Part shown: positions 28,102 to 36,766 of the stretch, piece by piece
How positions within the stretch are numbered: the first letter of the stretch is position 1
How the letters are laid out: every line of letters starts with the position of its first letter
Source: JACOND01 sp965202795
GTDB lineage: Bacteria; Bdellovibrionota; Bdellovibrionia; Bdellovibrionales; UBA1609
DNA: 64,000 bases
Reading direction: 5' to 3'
NCBI GenBank assembly: GCA_965202795.1
Contig: OZ241848.1
Coordinates: 868,001-932,000 of the forward strand
Notes under the pieces: generated by a model
The model's input: only the letters and a program-made list of their open reading frames with translations
What the model was told of the DNA's origin: nothing
Databases searched by the model: none
Position numbers and translations under genes: made by a program

Positions 28102-28948
28102 TTCGGAAAAGATCTCCGATCCCATTCAAGGCAGGGGGCGGGCTGGCTGGCTCTGGGGGCTGGATTTCCCTTCAGGCTGCTGGTTCGGAAAAGATCTCCG
28201 ATCCCATTCAAGGCAGGGGGCGGGCTGGCTGGCTCTGGGGGCTGGATTTCCCTTCAGGCTGCTGGTTCGGAAAAGATCTCCGATCCCATTCAAGGCAGGG
28301 GGCGGGCTGGCCGGCTCTGGGGGCTGGATTTCCCTTCAGGCTGCTGGTTCGGAAAAGATCTCCGATCCCATTCAAGGCAGGGGGCGGGCTGGCCGGCTCT
28401 GGGGGCTGGATTTCCCTTCAGGCTGCTGGTTCGGAAAAGATCTCCGATCCCATTCAGGCAGGCAGCGGGCTGGCCGGCTCTGGGGGCTGGATTTCCCTTC
28501 AGGCTGCTGGTTCGGAAAAGATCTCCGATCCCATTCAAGGCAGGGGGCGGGCTGGCCGGCTCTGGGGGCTGGATTTCCCTTCAGGCTGCTGGTTCGGAAA
28601 AGATCTCCGATCCCATTCAAGGCAGGGGGCGGGCTGGCCGGCTCTGGGGGCTGGATTTCCCTTCAGGCTGCTGGTTCGGAAAAGATCTCCGATCCCATTC
28701 AAGGCAGGGGGCGGGCTGGCCGGCTCTGGGGGCTGGATTTCCCTTCAGGCTGCTGGTTCGGAAAAGATCTCCGATCCCATTCAAGGCAGGGGGCGGGCTG
28801 GCCGGCTCTGGGGGCTGGATTTCCCTTCAGGCTGCTGGTTCGGAAAAGATCTCCGATCCCATTCAAGGCAGGGGGCGGGCTGGCCGGCTCTGGGGGCTGG
28901 ATTTCCCTTCAGGCTGCTGGTTCGGAAAAGATCTCCGATCCCATTCAA
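28101..28948. repeat. 82-bp tandem array, ten full units plus a partial
   Basis: Units start with GTTCGGAAAAGATCTCCGAT at 28101, 28183, 28265, 28347, 28429, 28510 and then every 82 bases to 28920; one unit is 81 bases. Copies are almost identical (GGCTGGCT versus GGCCGGCT variants). There are no spacers, so it is not a CRISPR array. No significant open frame runs on the plus strand; frames on the minus strand are repeat artefacts. Confidence 0.93.
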
Positions 28949-28967
28949 AAACGGGGGAGGGGGAGGG

Positions 28968-28999
28968 TTGACAATTCGGCTGAATTGTTAAAATATATA
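28968..28999 (+). promoter_or_regulatory. possible promoter of ATPase gene
   Basis: TTGACA at 28968, followed by an AT-rich stretch with TAAAAT at 28989 (15-base spacing) and TATATA at 28994. A G-rich run (GGGGGAGGGGGAGGG) stands just before it, as at the 36685 promoter. Spacing is not ideal. Confidence 0.45.
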
Positions 29000-29084
29000 A
29001 AAATATAAAACCAGTTTGTTTTTCCAGACAGCTTCTGGGCAAACGAGCCTTATAAATGCCAGACCGTCAGCCGGACAGCCCTCC

Positions 29085-30377
29085 ATGTATGAAAAACTAG
29101 GCTTTGCGGAAAATATTTTCAACACAAGGCCTCTTGAGCCGCGCGCAGAGGACTTGAAGAAGTTTACCGGCAGAGTTCAGGACATTAAAAATTTCTCAGT
29201 GGATGTCTCTTCCACAAACAGCGCTGTTATTGTGGTTACAGGGCATAGAGGGGTGGGGAAAACCTCTTTTGTTAATATTATGGAATATGCCATTGGCTTT
29301 GATCAGCCCTTTATCCGAAAACATATTAAAATTAACATGCCAAAGCTTATTCCCTGTTATCATAAGATGCAAATTGATCCTTCTGACAGCGTCCAAAGCG
29401 TTTTGTTAAAAAGCCTGTCCAGCCTGCTGTTTTCCATCAATCAGTTTGCTGAGGAAAAATCTTTAAGCTCAAAAATTCCAAAAAAAATAAAAACACTTAC
29501 GAAATGGATTTCAGAAGCAATTGTTTCCCAAACATCTGGACAGCTTTCTCTTGGCGGGATAGGGGCGGGGTTTAGCCGGTCAAATCAATACAAAAGCCTT
29601 TTAGAGTTCCCGGCAAATGTTTTGCAGAATAAAATCCAGGAGGCTGTCAGCCAGGCAAGAGGCTTTTCCGGGGCGGACGGCGTTTTATTAAATATTAATA
29701 ATGTTGATATATTGGAGGAAAAAGCCTTTTGCGCGCTGTTCAACCAGTTGAGAGACTATTTGTTTAACATCAATGGCCTCTGGAGCATTATTATAGGGCA
29801 GCCGGGGCTGTATTCATCGCTGTATCAGCATGCCGCCAGGGTGGCTGAAATTATCAGCGGGCAGGAAACATTTCTTGCCCCGCTTTCAGAGGAGGATGTT
29901 CTTGTAATTTTAAAGAACCGGCAAAAAACATGCTCCAAAAATTCCAGATCTGTTCCAAGCCTTCCAATATATGAAGACTTTGCGCGGGAAATATATAAAA
30001 ATTCTGACGGGGAAATCCGCCCAGTGTTTAAAGCCTGCGATGATATTGTCCGGTCTGTTTTTAAAGACAATCCAAATATTAAAGTTATTCATGCGCGGCT
30101 GGGCCGTCTAGTTTTAAAACGCATTCTTCAGCAGCAGCTGTCTCTGGAGCGCTTTAAGCCTAAGGACAGGGAGATCCTGCGGAAAATCCTCAGCGCCGGA
30201 TCTTTCCGTCCAAAAGACTACAGACAGTTAAACTTAAAATCAGCTGTGGCATTTACAAACCGGGCCAGGGGCCTTATTGGAAAAGGCCTCCTAAAAAAGG
30301 AGACCAAAGGGAATGTGGCTGATTATATGGTCACAGGGGTGATACATTTGGCAAAATACGCCGGAGTTGAAATTTAG
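29085..30377 (+). CDS. P-loop ATPase (AAA/ORC-like or STAND), unknown role
   Basis: 430 residues from the ATG at 29085; a TTG at 29016 would add 23 residues. Walker A is VVTGHRGVGKTSFV at about residues 49-62. A Walker B-like segment is GVLLNINNVDIL, with Asn where Asp is usual, followed by sensor-like LWSIIIGQPGLYSSL. The C-terminal part (about 330-430) looks like a winged-helix domain (FRPKDYRQLNLKSAVAFTNRARG). Base composition is more AT-rich than neighbours, suggesting transfer. It sits beside the tandem array. A regulatory, defence or DNA-repair role are all possible; I cannot choose. Confidence 0.6.
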   Translation: MYEKLGFAENIFNTRPLEPRAEDLKKFTGRVQDIKNFSVDVSSTNSAVIVVTGHRGVGKTSFVNIMEYAIGFDQPFIRKHIKINMPKLIPCYHKMQIDPSDSVQSVLLKSLSSLLFSINQFAEEKSLSSKIPKKIKTLTKWISEAIVSQTSGQLSLGGIGAGFSRSNQYKSLLEFPANVLQNKIQEAVSQARGFSGADGVLLNINNVDILEEKAFCALFNQLRDYLFNINGLWSIIIGQPGLYSSLYQHAARVAEIISGQETFLAPLSEEDVLVILKNRQKTCSKNSRSVPSLPIYEDFAREIYKNSDGEIRPVFKACDDIVRSVFKDNPNIKVIHARLGRLVLKRILQQQLSLERFKPKDREILRKILSAGSFRPKDYRQLNLKSAVAFTNRARGLIGKGLLKKETKGNVADYMVTGVIHLAKYAGVEI

Positions 30378-30510
30378 GCTGTGTGTGAAAAAGCCCCCCC
30401 TCTGGACAAGCCTGTTTTTTTCGCAGAGGTTCGGGAATGGCCGCGGGGCCGCCCCAGCAAACAGGCGCGGCAAGGCTGTTCAGATAAACAGGCGGGCGGC
30501 TTGCGCGCCC

Positions 30511-31224
30511 TCAGCCCCCTTCTTCCGCTGCGGTGGATTTTGCTTCAGGAGGAGATTTTGCTGAGTCCGCTGCGGGGGATTCTTCTGGAGGAGGCTCCGT
30601 TGCGGGAGTCTCGGCTTCAGAAGGCTCCGCCGCGGGAGCTTCCGCTTCGGGAGACCCAGCCGCGGAGGCTTCCTCTGCCGCAGGCGCTTCCTCTGGAGGA
30701 GTCCCTGCTGCGGGAGGCTCTGCTGCGGGGGCTTCCGCCTCAGAAGAAAGCTCCTGAAAGCCGCCGGCTTTGATCACCAGAGGCTCTGAAAACTCAACAG
30801 CGCTGTTTGCGGCCTGAAAGTCATGGAGCTTCCAGCGCGAGGGGTCAGATTCCGACTGGGTTAAAAGCGCGCTTCCGTCAATCAAAATCTCTCCGCTGTC
30901 CTCCCCCTCGTCATACACAAGGGAATACTGAAAAGACACTTTGATCTGGCCCCGCCGGCCGGTCTCTTTTGTGGAAATTTTGTGAAAAGCGATGTTGGAG
31001 ACATCGGGGTGGTTTTTCTCCACATAGGCGGCCAGGCTCAGCTGTGTCTGATCCTGCAAAACCGCATGAAGCCGCTCGTTAAAATCCCTGTCCGGGCGGA
31101 GCGCCACCCATGAAACAGCCATCAGAGCCAAAAGCCCCGCCAAAGCCAGGGCGATCTGGGCCGGGCGGCTGAGGCTCGGCAGCCGCCAGCCGGACAGTTT
31201 TGGAATTTTTAAGAGCGATGGCAT
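30511..31224 (-). CDS. membrane-anchored protein with Pro/Ala/Glu-rich tail
   Basis: 237 residues. One membrane helix near the N-terminus (AQIALALAGLLALMAVSWVA) is followed by a ~110-residue extracytoplasmic domain (YVEKNHPDVSNIAFHKISTK; GQIKVSFQYSLVYDEGE; ILIDGSALLTQSE) of mixed beta type. The C-terminal ~80 residues are low-complexity (EAEAPAAEP and similar). Not recognised. It follows the FAH-family gene on the same strand by 27 bases, so they may be co-transcribed. Confidence 0.6.
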   Translation of the reverse strand: MPSLLKIPKLSGWRLPSLSRPAQIALALAGLLALMAVSWVALRPDRDFNERLHAVLQDQTQLSLAAYVEKNHPDVSNIAFHKISTKETGRRGQIKVSFQYSLVYDEGEDSGEILIDGSALLTQSESDPSRWKLHDFQAANSAVEFSEPLVIKAGGFQELSSEAEAPAAEPPAAGTPPEEAPAAEEASAAGSPEAEAPAAEPSEAETPATEPPPEESPAADSAKSPPEAKSTAAEEGG

Positions 31225-31251
31225 GTTTTTTCTTGGCCCCCGCTTAAAAGC

Positions 31252-32229
31252 TTAGCGCGCTCGCGCGGCTTTTTGCGATATGGTTCCGAAAATATTTTCT
31301 CCGCCGGGGCCAAGGGCCTTAATCTCCACATGATCCCCCGGCATCATAAAGGGCTGGCTGGCCTTTCCATGCCTGATTTTCTCCAGGGTTCTTTTTTCCA
31401 CAAGGCAGCTGCTCCCCTTGGAGGGGTCCTCATTGGAGACTGTCCCGCTTCCGATGATGGTCCCGGCGCTGAGCCTGCGGGTCCGGGCGGAATGCGCGAT
31501 CAGCTCTCCAAAATGAAAATGCATGGCTGAGCCGGAGGCTTTTCCGAACTCCCGCCCGTTAAAGCGCGCCAGCAGAGGCAGATGAATCCGCCCGCCGCGC
31601 CAGCTCTCCCCCAGCTCATCGGGGGTGGCGGCAAAGGGCGCAAAGGCGGAGGAGGGCTTGCTCTGCAGAAAGCCAAAGCCCCTTTTCAGCTCATCAGCGG
31701 CCAGCCCCCGCAGGGAGACATCATTGATCAAAACCAGCAAAATGATATGCTTCAGGGCGGCTTCCGGCTCAACCCCCATAGGGACATCATCCACAATCAC
31801 GCCAAACTCGCCCTCAAAATCCGTCCCATGGTCCGGGTCAATCTGCGGAATGTCCTCCCTCGGCGCCAAAAAGCTGTCGCCCGCCCCCTGATAGGCCAGC
31901 GGAACAGTTGTCAAAGTCTCCGGCAGAGGCGCGCCGCGGGATTTTCTGACCAGCTTGATGTGCTGGATAAAGGCTGAGCCGTCGATCCACTGGAAAGCCC
32001 TTGGCAGCGGGGATAAAAACCGGCTTTCATCCACGGGCTGAGAGTCGGCCTGTCCGGCATTCAGCCTGTCGGAGAGAGCCTGAAGCTGCGGCCGGGCCTC
32101 TGCCCAGCTCTCCACAGCCTCCCGCAGGCTCCCGGCAATCTCCCTGGCCAGGGCCATTTTCTGATTGTCCCCAGAGACAATCACCAGCTCCCCGTCCCGC
32201 GAGGCGGATTTTAAGCTGCCCAGTTTCAT
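31252..32229 (-). CDS. fumarylacetoacetate hydrolase family protein
   Basis: 325 residues. The FAH fold is shown by DFEGEFGVIVDDVPMGV (metal ligands E-x-E), a second metal region LVLINDVSLRGLAADE, KPSSAFAPFAATPDELG, and IIGSGTVSNEDPSKGSSC near the C-terminus. These fit bacterial fumarylacetoacetases that complete tyrosine breakdown to fumarate and acetoacetate. With hppD and maiA in the window this is the likely role, though family members also act on other 2-oxo acids. Confidence 0.85.
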   Translation of the reverse strand: MKLGSLKSASRDGELVIVSGDNQKMALAREIAGSLREAVESWAEARPQLQALSDRLNAGQADSQPVDESRFLSPLPRAFQWIDGSAFIQHIKLVRKSRGAPLPETLTTVPLAYQGAGDSFLAPREDIPQIDPDHGTDFEGEFGVIVDDVPMGVEPEAALKHIILLVLINDVSLRGLAADELKRGFGFLQSKPSSAFAPFAATPDELGESWRGGRIHLPLLARFNGREFGKASGSAMHFHFGELIAHSARTRRLSAGTIIGSGTVSNEDPSKGSSCLVEKRTLEKIRHGKASQPFMMPGDHVEIKALGPGGENIFGTISQKAARAR

Positions 32230-32256
32230 TGGCCCTCCATTTTGCGCCTGCGGAAA

Positions 32257-34212
32257 TTAGCGCCGCCCTGAGGAGCTGCCGCGCCGGAGCTTTTGGATTC
32301 TTCCCGGCCTGAACTCTCCGCTCTCTTCGTTTAGCTTGCTATCGATCCGTTCACAAACTGATTTTTCTTTTGTTGTTAATGTCTTGGCGCTTTCTAATTT
32401 ATCTATGGTTTCTTTTATTGTTTTTATTTCCTCGGAGGAATCGGAAGTAGCCTGGCTTTCAGCCTTTTTCAGCTTTTTTTTAGCTTTGTCCAGATCTTTT
32501 TTTTGGTCTCTTGCCTCCTTTAGATTAACACATTTGCAGGAGTCATGTGCGCTGTTTAAGGCGTCAGCTCGGCCTAAAACGGCATGCAGCGCGCCCGAAA
32601 AGCCCGCGCTGTCCGATCCGCTGTCTGACTTGACCCCTTTGCTCCGCAGGTAATGGTAAGCGGCGGCGCTTTCCTTGTGGCTGGCCTTTTGCTCCTCAAT
32701 TTGCTGCCGTTTGTGGGCGATTTGCTGCTGAAGGGCCTGTATGGCCTGCGAGAGTTTTTGGACTTCAGCCTGGGTTTTGCCCATTCGCCGGCCGTATAGC
32801 TCCTCTGTCCGGCGCATAAGGGTGTTCATGGTTTCGGTGTAGTCCTTAAGGGCCTCGTTTTTTGCCTTCAGCGCCTGCTGGCGGAGCGCCGGCAGGGATT
32901 TTTTCAAGCTTTCCATCTCCGCCTGATACTCTTTCTTTTTCTGCCCGATTCTATGCAGAGTTTTCTGGTGGATTTCATGGAGCTTTTTCTTTTGGGGCTG
33001 GATGTCCGCCACACACTGGCTGTGATAGGATTCATACCTTTGCTGGTCCTTGCGGGCAAAGGAAACCCGGTTTTTGCTGAGAAGGCTCATAGTGGTTTTT
33101 TTGAGCCTGCCGGAAAGAATGGCGCCCCGCCTTTTTTTTCTGTAGAGGGCGAGCCTTTTCCGCGCCTGGCTTTGGCAGCTGAGAAACAGCTTCATTTCGC
33201 CGTCGGCGAGCTTTTCGTGGGCATCGCTGATGGCGTTTTCAAACTCATGCTGGATTTTGAGCGCCTTTGAGAGGTTTTTTTGGACTTCCGCCAGCTGCTT
33301 TTGCTCGGCCCCCTCAATAGTCCGCTTGCTTTTTTTCAGCCCGGCTTTTAGATCCTCCGCCGCCTGCTCATGCTTGGTTTTCAGCTCAGCCAGCCCCTCC
33401 TCATGCGTGACTTTCAGGTCCGCGAGCTTGCCTTTTTTTTCCAGCAGATCATCGTTCAGCTCTTTTAGGCTGCCCTCCAGGTCTTTGGCCTCCTCCTGAG
33501 CCTTGTCGCGGTTTTCCTTGGCCTGCTCCAGGTCCTCCCCTGAAAGCTGCGGGCATTTGATGCTTTTGTTGCTCAGCATGGCGCATCCAGGCAGCGCGTC
33601 CGGATCCAGCTCTGGGCAGAGAAGGCAGCTCTCCACCGCCTCCACACAGCTCATGTGCCCCGCAAAATCCCTGCACTCGCTCTTGAACTCGCTTTCCGCC
33701 TCCTTAAGCTCCTCTTCCGCCTTCTCGCAGTCTCCTGTTTTTTGCTCGCCTTTTTCTGCTTGTCGCCTTTCTTCTTTTCTTCTTAAAGCAATGTTTTTAC
33801 ATTTCTGAAGAGCCAATAACCCCTTTTGGGAGCGGGACTGTGGCACGGGTCGTGCCTCAGCCTCAGAACCTACTATTTTATCTTCGGGTTTTAGCACAAG
33901 ATCATCACATTCACTTGTATCGTAGACATTAGGAAAATCATAATCGTCGTGTAATTGGTTGTCATATGTCTTATCGAGATCATTTGTCGCATTGGACTTA
34001 TTGTTCTCGCTTAAGCTACTGAAGGCCATCAGAATTAGAAAAAAACCAAAGCCAGTTTTAAGCAAAGCAGAAGTTCTTGGCTTTTTTGCCGCGCGCTGCA
34101 AAGACAAAGCTGCTGCAATTTTGCGGGCGCCGGTTTTTTTGGAAAAGCCTGGAAGGCGCCGCCGCCGGCAGACCCTAAAAAGGCAAAAAGATTTTTTTAT
34201 TATGTTTTTCAT
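32257..34212 (-). CDS. large exported coiled-coil protein, unknown
   Basis: 651 residues. A basic N-terminus is followed by a hydrophobic stretch (ALLKTGFGFFLILMAFSSLS, about 50-70), possibly an unusually long signal sequence or anchor. About 30 residues rich in Asp, Asn and Tyr follow. The body from about 140 to 620 is Glu/Lys/Gln-rich with heptads, a long coiled coil, interrupted by a Cys-rich patch (CVEAVESCLLCPELDPDALP). It could be a cell-envelope filament or spacer. The segment LQRAAKKP...ALLK near the start is duplicated just upstream at 34338-34409. No family recognised. Confidence 0.6.
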   Translation of the reverse strand: MKNIIKKSFCLFRVCRRRRLPGFSKKTGARKIAAALSLQRAAKKPRTSALLKTGFGFFLILMAFSSLSENNKSNATNDLDKTYDNQLHDDYDFPNVYDTSECDDLVLKPEDKIVGSEAEARPVPQSRSQKGLLALQKCKNIALRRKEERRQAEKGEQKTGDCEKAEEELKEAESEFKSECRDFAGHMSCVEAVESCLLCPELDPDALPGCAMLSNKSIKCPQLSGEDLEQAKENRDKAQEEAKDLEGSLKELNDDLLEKKGKLADLKVTHEEGLAELKTKHEQAAEDLKAGLKKSKRTIEGAEQKQLAEVQKNLSKALKIQHEFENAISDAHEKLADGEMKLFLSCQSQARKRLALYRKKRRGAILSGRLKKTTMSLLSKNRVSFARKDQQRYESYHSQCVADIQPQKKKLHEIHQKTLHRIGQKKKEYQAEMESLKKSLPALRQQALKAKNEALKDYTETMNTLMRRTEELYGRRMGKTQAEVQKLSQAIQALQQQIAHKRQQIEEQKASHKESAAAYHYLRSKGVKSDSGSDSAGFSGALHAVLGRADALNSAHDSCKCVNLKEARDQKKDLDKAKKKLKKAESQATSDSSEEIKTIKETIDKLESAKTLTTKEKSVCERIDSKLNEESGEFRPGRIQKLRRGSSSGRR

Positions 34213-34337
34213 AGCCGCGCGGGGATTTTTCCTTGCTAAAAAGCTTGTCGGCGGATTGGCAAAAAAACTAAAAGAAAGCCGCCTTCCCCCTGGTTAAAGA
34301 GCTTGCTTTGATTGCCAGCCTGTCTGTCTCCGCCCGC

Positions 34338-34409
34338 AAAAAACCAAAGCCAGGTTTAAGCAAAGCGAAGACGGCAGGCTTTTTTGCCGCGCGCTGCAAA
34401 GGCAAAGCT
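34338..34409 (-). repeat. ~70-bp duplication of the coiled-coil gene's 5' coding segment
   Basis: Matches 34041-34111, inside the neighbouring gene: AAACCAAAGCCAGGTTTAAG through GCCGCGCGCTGCAAAGGCAA. On the minus strand it encodes LQRAAKKPAVFALLKPGFGF, similar to the gene's LQRAAKKPRTSALLKTGFGF. A short open frame (34268-34483) covers it but has no other support, so I treat it as a remnant. Confidence 0.55.
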
Positions 34410-34544
34410 TTCGCGCAAAGCCTCCGAAAAACTGCCCTGCCGGCTGAAAGCTTGTTTAAAATTTTGGATAAAAACACAGTCAAAACCTGATTAAGTTAAA
34501 AAGTTAAATATAAAAGCCTAATGGCGCCAAAAGGGGCGGGAGCT

Positions 34545-35117
34545 TCAGTAAGCCTTTGGCTGAAAGTCCGGTTTGTTAACAATATGGGCGCTGTCTCCAG
34601 GCCCCTTAATCAAAAAAAACCCAAAGCCCTCCGCCAGAATATGCGCGTCCGCCATGCTCTTTAAACAGGCCAAAGCCCCATAAAGTTTTTTCCCCTTAAA
34701 TCTCCCTGGCCTCAGCTCAGGAAGGCGGGGCAGAAGCTTTGCAAGCCTTTGCGCGTCATCCAGGCGCAAAAAATCCAAAACCTCAACAATCACGCATTCT
34801 GAGCTGTTCTCCGCAACTATGTCCAGCCTGCAGGCCAGCTTTTTGCCAAGCGTCCCGTCTTCTAACAGGCAATCCTGATAGATCTTTGTTTCAGCGCCGG
34901 TCTCTGTGATATCTATGCCCCTTTCATCAAGCAGCTCAACAATTTTTCCATCAGCTAAATCCCTAAAAAAAACGATCCACTGATCCTCAAAAGAAACAGA
35001 CAAGGGTTTAATCTCCTCAAAAGGCTTCCCGCGTTTGCCAGACAGCCATCTTCGCTCAGCAGAAGCCTCTTTCAAAATGCCCCTAATCTCAAGACAATGC
35101 GGGCGCTGCCGCCTCAT
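34545..35117 (-). CDS. nuclease-like domain protein, paralogue 2, coiled coil missing and catalytic Lys lost
   Basis: About 190 residues from ATG 35117; an ATG at 35189 is possible, but the MRRQRPHCLEIRGILKEAS start aligns with the N-termini of the 26797 and 36767 proteins. The short N-terminal motif passes almost directly into the conserved domain (DQWIVFFRDLADGKIVELLDERGIDI) without the coiled coil. The catalytic segment reads CRLDIVAENSSECVIVEVLD: the Asp and Glu remain but EVK has become EVL, so nuclease activity is unlikely. The end FQPKAY corresponds to FKPKIF. Confidence 0.62.
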   Translation of the reverse strand: MRRQRPHCLEIRGILKEASAERRWLSGKRGKPFEEIKPLSVSFEDQWIVFFRDLADGKIVELLDERGIDITETGAETKIYQDCLLEDGTLGKKLACRLDIVAENSSECVIVEVLDFLRLDDAQRLAKLLPRLPELRPGRFKGKKLYGALACLKSMADAHILAEGFGFFLIKGPGDSAHIVNKPDFQPKAY

Positions 35118-35189
35118 AATCCTGGCCTCCCGCCTGGCATTACCCTCATTATGCGCCAGCCCGAAAACAAGCGCAAGGGCAAGATCCAA

Positions 35190-35393
35190 AAAAACCAGCC
35201 TGCCAGCGGCCTCCGCAAAGGGGGGGCCGGCAAGCCGCGCCGGGCGCGAAAATCCTGCCCCTCTGAAGGGCTTGTCGGCAGACTTTCGGAAAAGCTAAAG
35301 CCTGTTTAGATGGCCGGACCGCCTGCTCCCGCGCTGCGGCTTAAGCAGGCGGGGAATCCTCAAAAAACCTCCGCGGGATTTGCTGCGGCGGCC
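35190..35393. other. intergenic, nothing recognised
   Basis: About 200 bases between two minus-strand genes. Open frames here are GC-composition artefacts; no promoter boxes stand out. Confidence 0.35.
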
Positions 35394-36509
35394 TCAGCGG
35401 CCCGGCAGGCTGTCTTTGGAGATGACTTCAAAGCCCTCAGCGGAGAAGGCAAAGGCCGAAGCCGGCATGCCGGCCTTAAACCATGGGTTTTGAAATTTAT
35501 AAATTTGGCGGCTTCCAAGCCCGCTCCAGAGAATTTGAACAGACTCAATGCGGCTTCCAAAAACCGCGGCAAGGCCCTCTACATCAGCAAGCTTTTTTTT
35601 AAGCTTAAGCTGAACCCCGTATTTTGCGCCGCGGCGGACAGAGCGCTCAGGCGAAAACAGCTCAAAAAACCTCTCTGGATGAAACATCCCGGCAATCAGC
35701 TTTGGCATGGGGTGATCCTCAAACTTAAAGACTATTTTTTCCCGCATGTCCGGCTGATGCCAAAGGGTTTTCCCGTCAAAAATCATGGCGTAAGGGGGGT
35801 CTCCCTGGATTTTCAGGCGGAATTTTTGGCCATGGATGGCCAGCGTCCCGGAGCCGGAGATGGATTTTTCCGCTGAAGGCAAAAACAGCTCGGTTTTTAT
35901 CTTCATAAGCGCCGCGCCGCGGCTGTATTTTCTCAGGGTTTTTTTTAAGGCGGCCATGGCCCGCTGATCGGCAGCTTCGCCCGCGGGAGCGCTTTTAGCG
36001 GAGCTTGCGCCTTGCGGAACGGCCTCAATGGCCGCCCCAACAATAGGGTCCGCCGCCTCAGGAGACAGGCTTTCCGCCCCTTGAGCCGCGCTCTCCCTCT
36101 GTTTTTTGGCGGGAGAGCCTTGGACAGCGGGGGGGGGTCCCGCTTGAGGAGGAGGGCTGTTTGCGGCTGGCGGCGGGTTTTTTATTGCGGCGGCGGGTTT
36201 TTTGGCTTCAGCCGGAGGAGCTTCCGCAGCCGGAGCTTTTGCAGCCGGCCCCGCGCCCCCGGCTGTTTGCGGCAGGGTTTTTGCCGCCGGGGCTTTTGCT
36301 GGCAGGGTTTCCGCAGCCGGAGTTTTTGCTGCTGAAGCTTTTGCTGCCGCCGCGGCTTGGCCAGAGTTTTCAGCCGCAGCCCCCAAAAGAAGCGCGGCCC
36401 CCAGCAGCAGGCCAATCAGAAGCCTGCCCCCGCGCCGCCGGGGAGCCGCCGGGGCCGGGCCTTTGCTCCGCAGAGCTTTCAACAAAAGAGCTGTTTTTTT
36501 CTGCCGCAT
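35394..36509 (-). CDS. LolA-like protein with Ala/Pro-rich linker and membrane anchor
   Basis: 371 residues. A basic N-terminus and one hydrophobic segment (GGRLLIGLLLGAALLLGAAA) precede about 130 residues of Ala/Pro/Lys low-complexity linker. The C-terminal ~190 residues resemble LolA, the periplasmic lipoprotein carrier: SGSGTLAIHGQKFRLKIQGD, then YAMIFDGKTLWHQPD, and SRQIYKFQNPWF near the end. Classical LolA is a free periplasmic protein with a short signal peptide. Here the long linker might let the domain span the periplasm while still tethered. That is inference; it could instead be another LolA-fold protein. Confidence 0.68.
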   Translation of the reverse strand: MRQKKTALLLKALRSKGPAPAAPRRRGGRLLIGLLLGAALLLGAAAENSGQAAAAAKASAAKTPAAETLPAKAPAAKTLPQTAGGAGPAAKAPAAEAPPAEAKKPAAAIKNPPPAANSPPPQAGPPPAVQGSPAKKQRESAAQGAESLSPEAADPIVGAAIEAVPQGASSAKSAPAGEAADQRAMAALKKTLRKYSRGAALMKIKTELFLPSAEKSISGSGTLAIHGQKFRLKIQGDPPYAMIFDGKTLWHQPDMREKIVFKFEDHPMPKLIAGMFHPERFFELFSPERSVRRGAKYGVQLKLKKKLADVEGLAAVFGSRIESVQILWSGLGSRQIYKFQNPWFKAGMPASAFAFSAEGFEVISKDSLPGR

Positions 36510-36650
36510 TTTCCGCCGCCTTTTTTTATCAGCCAGCGCCGCTGAGGGTTCTTTTTATAAAAAAAAACAGGAAATCTCAAACAAAGCCATAATTCAGCCC
36601 GCAAGCCCCCGCGCTTATGAAAAAGGCCCGGCAGATTCTGGCAGGCGGGA

Positions 36651-36683
36651 GGTTTTTTTTTTGGGGGGGGGGGGGGAGGGGGG
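36651..36683 (+). repeat. T10-G14-A-G6 homopolymer tract next to a promoter
   Basis: A run of ten T followed by fourteen G, one A and six G ends two bases before the -35 box of the next gene. Long G runs slip during replication. Length here could affect promoter strength through DNA shape or an upstream activator site. Such a run is also error-prone in sequencing. Confidence 0.65.
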
Positions 36684-36684
36684 A

Positions 36685-36713
36685 TTGACAGTCCTGCAAA
36701 AACAAGTTAAAAT
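36685..36713 (+). promoter_or_regulatory. sigma70-type promoter
   Basis: TTGACA, a 17-base spacer and TAAAAT, 54 bases before the ATG at 36767. One of the best promoter matches in the window. Confidence 0.78.
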
Positions 36714-36766
36714 TGCTGTAAATAAAACAATGGCAGCCGGCGGAGAGGCTGTCAAGGGGGGGAAAC

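Noticed and set aside
28372..28620. 82-residue frames on the minus strand of the tandem array
   Set aside because: Pure repeat translation that starts anew in each unit; no ribosome-binding site pattern or stable frame.
28101..28948. CRISPR array
   Set aside because: Units follow one another head to tail without unique spacers and are 82 bases long; no cas genes are present.
33449..33676. Gly-rich minus-strand frame within the coiled-coil gene
   Set aside because: Shadow of the 32257-34212 gene in another frame.
34268..34483. Small gene upstream of the large coiled-coil gene
   Set aside because: Its only meaningful part is a duplicated piece of the neighbour's 5' region; treated as a repeat remnant.
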